Part shown: positions 21,302 through 64,000 of the stretch, piece by piece
How positions within the stretch are numbered: the first letter of the stretch is position 1
How the letters are laid out: every line of letters begins with the position of its first letter
Notes under the pieces: model-generated
The model's database searches: none
Told to the model about the DNA's origin: nothing
The model's input: the letters and a program-made list of their open reading frames with translations, nothing else
Program-made: the position numbers and the translations under genes
Source of the DNA: Cristatella mucedo
Taxonomy: Eukaryota > Bryozoa > Phylactolaemata > Cristatellidae
Direction of reading: 5' to 3'
Length of the DNA: 64,000 nucleotides
Assembly: GCA_009760855.2 (NCBI GenBank)
Contig: WPIO01000009.1
Coordinates: 8,400,001 to 8,464,000 of the forward strand

Positions 21302-23015
21302 TTCTCCAGAGCGTCCTTGACTGAGACCGGAACGACGACCTCGGTTTTCCGACCAGTTGCCCACGCGGCAACCAGGGGTCAATGCTAATCGAGCTTGAAC
21401 CAAGTATTCGTGCGCATAATATTTATAATTTCTCCTATATTGTATTATTCACTTATTCTTTATTAGAACAGCACTGAATCCAGGGAGAGAATTTGTTACC
21501 CCCTCCCCGTCACGGTTACTTCTATAGGAAGTAGGTGGGGGTAAAGGGGTCCCAGAGCAATTCCACCCTCCGACCGCGTCGGCGAGCTAGACGAATGGCT
21601 CATAATATGCGTCCAAGGACGAAGCATATAAACATCCAGAAATTCTCCGAATGTGAAGACCTTCATTTTGACGCAACTGCATTATTAGACCTCGGGTAGG
21701 GTTCAGGGTTGGTTTTCTTACGTGCCCGAACCGACTACTTTGCGACTGGATTTCTTTACATTCCGTTGTATATACCAAGAAAACCTGGCCGTTGCGAAAG
21801 GACGCCAGGGCATGACGGCGGCTGCAGTGTGGGGGCGGGGTTACCTTTGCTTAGAAACCCCATCTGATACGATGTGTTTCAACATGCTTGCACTGACTTT
21901 TTCCGCCTCCGTGCTCACGTACACGCCCTACCCAGATAAAACGCCACAACCATAACCAAACTTTCTTCCGCGATGCCTCTTTCTGCACAGCTAATCATTT
22001 GTGGATGGTTCCTCCTGTAACGGTTTTCTGTTTCGGCATTAAGACTTCTTCTACGTGTCAAATAATCCGGTCTTTTGACAGTGACGCCGTCCACGGCAAA
22101 CTCGTGTCACCTGCCCTTGTGCCCTCTGACCCATCAACAGATTCTCCCCGCAATGCAATGCAATAACGTGACGTTAATCGGCTGCCTAGATGAGTCTGCA
22201 CTTCTGACTAAATGACGCGTCCGCACCACTCTAACGCCCATTGCTTTTACGGCTTTCAAAAAGAAAGCCGTAAATATAATATAATATATACAATATAATA
22301 ATATATCGTATATGTGATATGATATACAATATACGTATATATTGTATATTAAAAATACGCTTATACTAAAAGTAAGCTTGAAAGGCCGCCATAACGTCGC
22401 GGCTTGGTGACCGCCGCCACTGGACATTTGAAGAATATTGTTGGCAATATTAATCCCTTTTATAAAATCCTAATGCACATTTTCCTGTCAAGTTTTAGAG
22501 CTTTTCACTCAGTTGAGTCAACATTGCTACGATTTTACCTTCGTAAAAAAAGCGGACTTACACTAAGGCGCAAAGAATCCTTAGAGTATGGCCACTGCTG
22601 CGAGGGCTGTATTTTCGTTCAGGTAATAGGAGAATTTTCTGCTGCGTCAGGCACGCTAACGCTACGCAAAGCAAGTGAATATATTTATGTGCAGCCCAAA
22701 AACAAACATATTCACATGGCCTCAGCCGCCAGTCAATATTGCTCCGTGGTAAGTATATAGAGTTAAAACCAGGGTGAGCGAGCCTCTACACCAGCACCAA
22801 TCAAGGATTCATCCAATACTTCACTTACTTAGAAGTTGTGGTCGCTAACTTGCTGCCAAATTTAAAGAACCTCAAACGGAGTATTTGAGCCTTGTTATCT
22901 GCTTTTCTTAACCACTAACGACTTGAGTAAAGTATTCTTTTGAGGAATTCTTGTTTGGTTCTGGTGCAGTGACCTAGCTAGTCATCTGATTTGACCCCCC
23001 CCCCATAGAACGACT
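21302..23015. other. Intergenic, upstream of SSR3
   Basis: The SSR3 promoter and 5'UTR should lie at the left edge, but no core promoter motif is clear. A perfect 12-bp hairpin with a 5-base loop is at 22246-22274, next to about 100 bp of AT-rich palindromic sequence. A plus-strand open frame at 22404-22760 (118 codons) has no recognised domain. Confidence 0.45.
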
Positions 23016-23020
23016 ATTGA

Positions 23021-24135
23021 ACGTCCCCGGACTAAATGTCCCCGGACTAAATGTCCCCGGACTAAATGTCCCCGGACTAAATGTCCCCGGACTAAATGTC
23101 CCCGGACTAAATGTCCCCGGACTAAATGTCCCCGGACTAAATGTCCCCGGACTAAATGTCCCCATACAAAAACGTCCCGGACAAAATGTCCCCACATGTT
23201 ACAATAAACTAATCATATTAATGTTATTTTAATTATATAATAATTAATAGGCTTCGATATTTCACCAATAAAATGTAGCATGTAAAGTTTTAATATTTAA
23301 TGAAGACTGAAGTGAGATTACTTGTGATCATCAGTCTCGACATATACAAGTGCAGTTAATCAAAGGCCTCTTTAAATGAAGTCATCTTTAGTTAATCAAA
23401 GGCCTCTTTAAATGAAGCCATGTCTTAATTATCAAGCAAACTTAAACGATAAGATATCAAAGTTTACAGTTCTGTTTACTAATGAATGGCTTCTGATTCA
23501 CTGTAAACGTATAAATATGTGGAAGTTACAGTGAAGATTATTATACTAAAAACTGTTTGTTATAGTAGGTGATAGATGTGCAGTGTAATGAATAATTTAC
23601 AAGATTTCGAGGTGATTAGTATTTATATAACTGTAAATGTAATTCGAATGTTTAATAAGACAAAAAAAATAATTAAGGGAGATGCTGAAATTCATAACGT
23701 CACAGAAGGGAACAAGGAAGCTTGTAGGCGGAGGATTCCTATTCACGAAGCATAGAAATGGTGCAGATGGAAATAAGAAATTCGGCGTTGCGAGGACCGA
23801 AACTGTGGGGTGCGAATTCATACTCTGAATAATGCAATTATTGAGGAAGTCGGAACGCATAGTCATGCAGTTACACACGGAAGAGCGTCTGTTAAAGAAG
23901 CAAGAAGCGAAATGAAGAGGCAGGCTCGGGAAACCGAAGAACCCTGTAGGCGCACGAATCCTTAGAATTGATGTTGTATGAGAAGACTGTCTCAAAATAA
24001 CTGGATATAACCTCTACTCTTTTATATTTATTTCCCTCTTGCTTTTAATAAAATCTGTTCAAAATAATATTAATATTACTAATCTAACATCACATGTGGG
24101 GACATTTTGGGTCGGGACATTTTGTCCTGTCACGC
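23021..24135. mobile_element. Foldback-like element with 15-bp subterminal minisatellite
   Basis: The left side holds nine near-perfect copies of a 15-bp unit (ATGTCCCCGGACTAA) and three degenerate ones, ending CGGACAAAATGTCCCCACAT. The right end at about 24060-24131 is the inverse (ATGTGGGGACATTTTGGGTC, then GGGACATTTTGTCC). About 60 bp inside each end also match as inverted repeats (TAATATTAATATTATTTT against TCATATTAATGTTATTTT). The roughly 0.85-kb AT-rich interior has no recognisable transposase, so this looks like a non-autonomous DNA transposon or foldback element. A target-site duplication was not found. Confidence 0.65.
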
Positions 24136-24489
24136 TAATGAACGTTATCGACCGGGACGGCTGAGGCCGCCTGTGCAGCTTCCACCAGTAGCCGCCCGTT
24201 TCAGTAAAACGCAGGCAGGCTCTTTGGAATGTGCTACAGCAGGAGATACAGCGCAAAAGCTGGCGGCCTCTATTCCTGGCCAGACTAAGACCATCTTAAA
24301 GAATCGTGCTATAGGAAAGTCACTCTAAACGCGTACGTACCACGAGCGCAAGCGTTTGTTTTTGGGCTATCGACAAATATTTTCACGTGCTGCGATATCT
24401 TCAGTACGCCTGGTATCGTAGAGAATCCTCTTAGCACCGTAACGAATTTACGGTCACTGCAGCGGCGGACACACTGCTATGATTTTTTT

Positions 24490-25235
24490 GCCAGAGTGTA
24501 GTTGAAGGTCTCTCTGCTTGTTTTGATGGCTCCTCCGTTTGATACTATTGATCGCCTTCGAGTCCTTCTCTCGAGCGTCTTCTCTCATCTCACCTGCGTA
24601 TCACTGGCATTGCACAGCAATTGTTGAGGTTCTATCTCAGTGTGAGACTTGATGCATTGATGTCAACCGCTATAAATCAATCATCCGTGGAGCCGATAAG
24701 TATGGGGCACCGAAACAATCTGTGCTTAGTCAACTTTCTTTCACAATCTATACGATTATTTTAACTTATTTAATCATCAAGCCTAGGCTTACATTTTGTA
24801 CAGATGATGATACTAGTAATGCATTTGTTACAGAGCCTTTAGAGAACTCTCTTTCCAGGCACTTGACATTTGCAGCAACAGAAAGCGTGATCTAGAATGG
24901 TGAGCTGCTCCAGTACTTTGATCTCTCCGAGCCTTTCAGCACTTTCAACTCTGTTGCGTGTATTAATGACATTCACACTTGGAAGGCATCGCACTTTCTC
25001 AAATTAAATCCCAATAAAACCGACTTGCTAGTTATGGGCAAACCTAGTGTTCAGAAATTGAAAAACTATCCCTCAACATGAGCTTGGCCAGCATACTGCT
25101 TAAACGGCGAAGCATTTGTGACAACCCGTCTCAGCTTTTGTAACATCCTTCTGCAAGTCACCACTTGCAGGTCTTCTGACCTGTCCAATAAGGTGCTTCC
25201 AGCTGGTGCAAAATCCTGAGGCCATGCTTGCCTAC
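24490..25235 (+). mobile_element. Old L2-like LINE relic
   Basis: Shows diverged RT pieces: FDTIDRLRVLLSS and later LNPNKTDLLVMGKPSVQKL, with frameshifts and stops, plus a fragment of antisense LINE 3' tail near 24835-24900. It is much older than the copies near 7700 and 48366. Confidence 0.65.
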
Positions 25236-25242
25236 TGTGAAC

Positions 25243-25510
25243 ATAATAATAATAATAATAATAATAATGCACTTGATAAAACACGCTCAGAGAACTCAAT
25301 CTCTTTCTATGTGCTTTACATCTGCTGCAAAGGGAAACACAATTGAATGGTAAATATCATGCTTGATAAACAACATAAATAACATGGTTAGGGGTGACAT
25401 GCACAGGGTCAGCATGCAAATGTGGTTAGTGGCAGCATGCAGTGTCAGCACACATTAAGCACATGAAGGACGAATCACAGGGACCCACTAAATGCTGTCC
25501 TAAATAGGTG
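25243..25510 (-). mobile_element. L2-like LINE, 3' end fragment
   Basis: Carries (AAT)n then CACTTGATAAAACACGCTCA, then the LINE 3'UTR (GGTTAGGGGTGACATGCACA, AGCATGCAAATGTGGTTAGT), on the minus strand. Confidence 0.85.
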
Positions 25511-27341
25511 AACGTTGCAGTTGCTACACAACATCTCACGACCTGCAATGGCTTCCACCAACGTAACAATTAAATCTGCCCCTGGTTACGGTAAAGTCCA
25601 CGGCCCTCCAAGAGCAGCTGTAGTTAGGCCATTAAGCCGGCTCTCAATCATGAGAATCGCAGTAACTTTCGTCCAGTCTCCATTCTGCCATTCCTAACCA
25701 AGACCCCCGAAAGAGTGGTGGCTTCTAAGCTGAACGATTACAACATACACCAGCTTGTCAGATCTCGCCTGCAAGCTCTAATAGGAATGAGGAGCTAACA
25801 ATTCCCTGTAAACTGCTCTTGCTTTGGGCCTCCAATTACCTTTATGAGCAATGCTAATCAGATTGGACCCTCTCTTCTGGTCGTCAAGCTTGTGGTGGGC
25901 AACAATGTATTGTCTGCTGCAGGACGAGAACCCGAGACGTGATGTGTGAGCACCTCCCTCATCCCCCGTTCAAGATCCAGTCTCTCTTGCCGGTGCCAAT
26001 AATTCAGTGCATGTTACTAACTAGTGATCCTACTAACCAGTGGCCCTGAGCATCTGCGTATGCTTTTGTGTGCTTGTCCAAGCATGAGACTTGTCTGTGC
26101 CTGAGCATACTACTGTAGGCATCCTCCTGCATTGGTTGCCATCAATTTGATCGTGGTTATTGCTTATCTGCAGCGAGTTGTAAAGCACCTGCATAGAGAT
26201 TCTCTTAACATAGCAGAGCCGCCCGCAGTAAAGGATCACTAGTTAGTAACTGCTAAACCTTTGGGTATCGGGATAATTGCTTTCTGCTTCCGTACGAACT
26301 TGTGCATATAGAGAACCTGACGTTTGTTATAGTGTGCTTGGGTGCCACTGCAAGCTGGCTAGTAACCTCTAAGCTCTTCTCCAGCTACACACACACGTTT
26401 AAATGAGGCCAATGTGAAATCGTTTTACTCTTACATGTCCCACTGTAGGGGTTCAGGGAATCGCACACTTAAACCTTCCAATGTGCATTTCTACCGAGTC
26501 TGCAGCAGTTCAAATATTTCTTACAAATGGCGGGTCGGCGGCACACAGCAACTGACAAAAACGTCACAATCTGCCTCACGTTGGCTAGCTACTGCAGCTA
26601 AAGCCAGATGGAAGCAATCCGGCCGGTCATAAGTACAAGTTAGTCACCAACCGGACAGTACCACACCGGAAAACCTCCGGAAGCGGTGAGACAGCAGATA
26701 AGATTGAGGAAGTGGAGGGCTGCGGAAGATGTGCAGCGGCCACACTCGAAATATTCATTATAATATATCTTAAAGATGCTCTCAAGTTACCATGCTGAGA
26801 CTTTCAGTAATTATTTAACAGCGGTCGTTAAATATCAGCCATGGCCTGGAGAAGCGGCTTCAGGTCGGGATTCGCAGAATCCAATGCAACAAACGGGAAT
26901 AAAAAAAAAAGCGAGAGCAGCTTTAAAGGAAATGAAAAGGCCAGGCATTACACGCCCATCTCGTTTGGCTTGCAGAGTTACGCCGACGAGAGCTCCCATG
27001 TCGGGGTTTTTATTACGCCGAGCCGCATATGCTAGAATTCTCGCCAACGATAAACTTGAGCAAGTCGACGCTCTCTTCAAGGTTGTCTAAAACAGTGCAG
27101 AGACAAAACTCATCAGCGTCAACTTGATTGCAAGCAGCCGATGATTTAGTTCACCATTTCAACGGTCATGCATGGCAACGACACGCCATGGCTGCAGAAT
27201 TCGGCTGCTTTGCCGTGAGCACGTGACAGGTGCACGAGTTAGATGCAAGAGTGAGACGAAAGAACGAGTCGGACAGCTTCGAGGCTTGTAGAAGTTATGC
27301 ACACGCGATTGGAATTTGCCACATGAAGATGCTCTACCTCG

Positions 27342-27344
<3 letters not shown>
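25511..27344. other. Intergenic between SSR3 and SMARCAD1
   Basis: A short L2-like tail is at about 26165-26210. An open frame around 26776-27090 lacks recognised domains. No RNA gene was seen. Confidence 0.4.

Positions 27345-27399
<55 letters not shown>
27345..27399. repeat. (TG)n microsatellite
   Basis: A pure dinucleotide run of about 27 units, followed by a family-B LINE-like 3' end (CTTTGAGTGCACGCTACAG, then GAGTAACAGACGGAGATACG) at 27410-27505. Confidence 0.95.
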
Positions 27400-27402
<3 letters not shown>

Positions 27403-27582
27403 ACCGAAAGAAAGATCCTTAGGCTTTGAGTGCACGCTACAGCTTTACGACCTCACTTAGTTTTTGTGGCTTTGCTGAGTAACAGACGGAGATACGTACA
27501 TACTGCCCATGCAAGGATCGGTCAGTCGTAGTTCGAAACAAAACTAGTATTTAGTACAGCTTTTTCCTTCTCTTGCAAAGGC

Positions 27583-62364
<34,782 letters not shown>

Positions 62365-62742
62365 CTCTCTCGAGGGCTGAAATCTGACAACGGCGGGCCA
62401 CTACACGTGCCAGTCGACTTCCGGAATTACGTAGTAACACAGTGCGGGTCAACGAGGACACGCCCGACCCGGTACGCTCTGGAGAGGGCTACACCGCTGA
62501 TGCACGCTATAACGAAACCAGTTTGCCTCATGTGCGACGAAAAATCTGGAAAGACAGCTAACACTGCTGAGCCGACTAATAGCCGCACCGGCTGAATCTA
62601 GACGGGTAGCTGAAGCTTAGCTAGCCGGTCTGCACAGTTAGCACAGCGAGCCCACGCTAATGTTGACGATGTTAGCTGCGCTTCCGGGTAACGTTGGTGG
62701 ATTAGGCCGAGCTATCGATGCGGATTAGGGCGGCAATGCCTG
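62365..62742. promoter_or_regulatory. Presumed SMARCAD1 promoter region
   Basis: Immediately upstream of the proposed start codon and next to a CpG-rich stretch (about 61950-62340). No TATA box or initiator stands out; the assignment rests on position only. Confidence 0.35.
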
Positions 62743-63400
62743 TAATAATAGTAATAAAGATACACCTGATAAAGTGCCCTCGGGGAGCCCAATCTCTTTC
62801 TAGGTGCTTCCCAACTTCTGCAAAGGAATGACGATAATAACAATAATAATAATGCACTTGATAAAGCACCATCAGAGAACTCAATCTCTTCCTAGGTGCT
62901 TTACATTTGCTGCAAAGGGAAACGCGATTGAATCGTGAGTAATATCATGCTTAATAAACAACATGAATAACATGGTTAGGGTTAGGAGTGGCATGCACAG
63001 AGTCAGCATGCAAGTGTTGTTAGTTGCAGCATGCACAGTGTCAGCACGCATAAGCACATGAAGGACGAATCACAGAAACCTAAAAAATGCTGCCCTAAAT
63101 AGGTGTTTTTAAGTTCTTTTTAATTTGCTCAAGTCATGGGGATGTCATGACGGAAGTCCGGAGTGAGTTCCGGGCTTTGGGAGCATGCGAACTAAATGCA
63201 CGGATCGAATGGTTAGTGGTAGCATGCTCAGTAAACAAAAAGAATAACATGGTTAGGAGTGACATGCACAGGGTCAGCATGTAAGTATGGTTAAAGGCAG
63301 CATGCACAGTATCAGCATGCATAAGCACATAAAGGTCGAATCACGGGGGCGCACTAAATGCTGTGATAAATAGATGTGTTTTAGTTTCTTTTTAAATGTA
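62743..63400 (-). mobile_element. Three L2-like LINE 3' fragments in tandem
   Basis: A bare tail at 62743-62825, a second tail with 3'UTR from 62832 to about 63200, and a third 3'UTR piece to 63400 (GTTAGGAGTGACATGCACAG). All are minus strand. Successive insertion near the same spot, or rearrangement, could explain it. Confidence 0.8.
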
Positions 63401-64000
63401 GATTTTCCGTGCGATACCGCCAGAGCAAGGCTGCGTCACTATACATTGTAAATAAAATAAACTGAAATATATTGGCTATACAATTTTGTGCTGATTTGTT
63501 TGACAATACCAATATATTATACGGGATTGGTTGACACTGTCAATCTATTTGACAATAATATATTGTAATACATAAAGGTATTTTTATAAACCTATTCATC
63601 TTTGTCACGAGATGCATACTACATAAAAATACATAAATTGACTTTTCACATTTGAAAAGATCCAATTAAAATCATATCCGGACATAGATCCATGGAAATC
63701 ATTTTGAAAATTGCAATTGTCCAAGTGCTCAATCTTGTACAATCGTGGTGGCGCCATTTTTGTCTCCGAGGTCGCCAACTTTGAGTTCAAGTTCTCGCCC
63801 TACAGGCCCACTTGACAAAAAGAAGGTCTGTTAGCTTTACTTTGGCAAGAACCCTGTTGGTTCTTAAGTCAATGCACGGAAATGCACTTGTGGAATTGTT
63901 CGCAAATAAAACATTAAGCTCGGCTACACGAATCTGATATCCCACATCAAGCAGAAGCACCCAAATTATCTAGAAATTTTTTACTTGGCGAAACAAGCAC
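63401..64000. other. AT-rich intergenic end of window
   Basis: Contains short TATTGTCAAAT-type direct and inverted motifs around 63470-63560. No gene was recognised. Confidence 0.4.

Noticed and set aside
23017-23232. Pentapeptide-repeat (NVPGL)n or (GTFSP)n proteins, or a CRISPR-like array
   Set aside because: Frames stay open because the 15-bp unit is a multiple of three. Units are contiguous with no spacers, and the genome is eukaryotic.
26776-27090. Histone-like basic open frame (GITRPSRLA...)
   Set aside because: Similarity to histone H4 stops after a few residues; composition alone explains it.

Overview
This is nuclear DNA from an intron-rich animal, most likely an invertebrate. It holds spliced protein-coding genes with GT-AG introns, short exons inside kilobase introns, L2-like non-LTR retrotransposons, tRNA-derived SINEs, Tc1/mariner and pogo-type relics, and many microsatellites. 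No bacterial-type operon, CRISPR array or viral genome is visible. The phylum cannot be settled from the sequence alone.

Four conserved genes can be read exon by exon. (1) NSUN4, the mitochondrial rRNA m5C methyltransferase, minus strand: one 841-nt exon at 1428-2268 encodes the N-terminal half, and the catalytic half should lie left of the window. (2) UBE2J1, the tail-anchored ER ubiquitin-conjugating enzyme, plus strand, complete in six exons (5085-14333, 297 aa). (3) SSR3, the TRAP-gamma subunit of the ER translocon, minus strand, complete in four exons (21301-14704, 182 aa). (4) SMARCAD1, the CUE-domain SNF2 chromatin remodeler, minus strand, about 62364-27583. Fifteen contiguous phase-consistent exons cover the pre-helicase region and the whole helicase; three further 5' exons cover the N terminus and the first CUE domain, with less certain junctions.

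Layout: NSUN4 and UBE2J1 are divergent. UBE2J1 and SSR3 are tail to tail with only 370 bp between their stop codons. SSR3 and SMARCAD1 lie on the same strand, separated by about 6 kb of repeats. The rest is introns and intergenic DNA filled with 3' fragments of an L2-like LINE ending in ATT repeats, two SINE families (one carrying the LINE's 3' tail), a second LINE-like 3'-end family, and a roughly 1.1-kb foldback-like element with a 15-bp minisatellite.

The genes work in separate processes: ERAD ubiquitination (UBE2J1), ER protein translocation (SSR3), chromatin remodeling (SMARCAD1) and mitoribosome biogenesis (NSUN4). UBE2J1 and SSR3 both act at the ER membrane. No new multi-gene system was found. 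The more unusual signals are at splice sites in SMARCAD1 (a probable GC-AG intron, a NAGNAG acceptor over an optional stop codon, a duplicated acceptor) and in the repeats.
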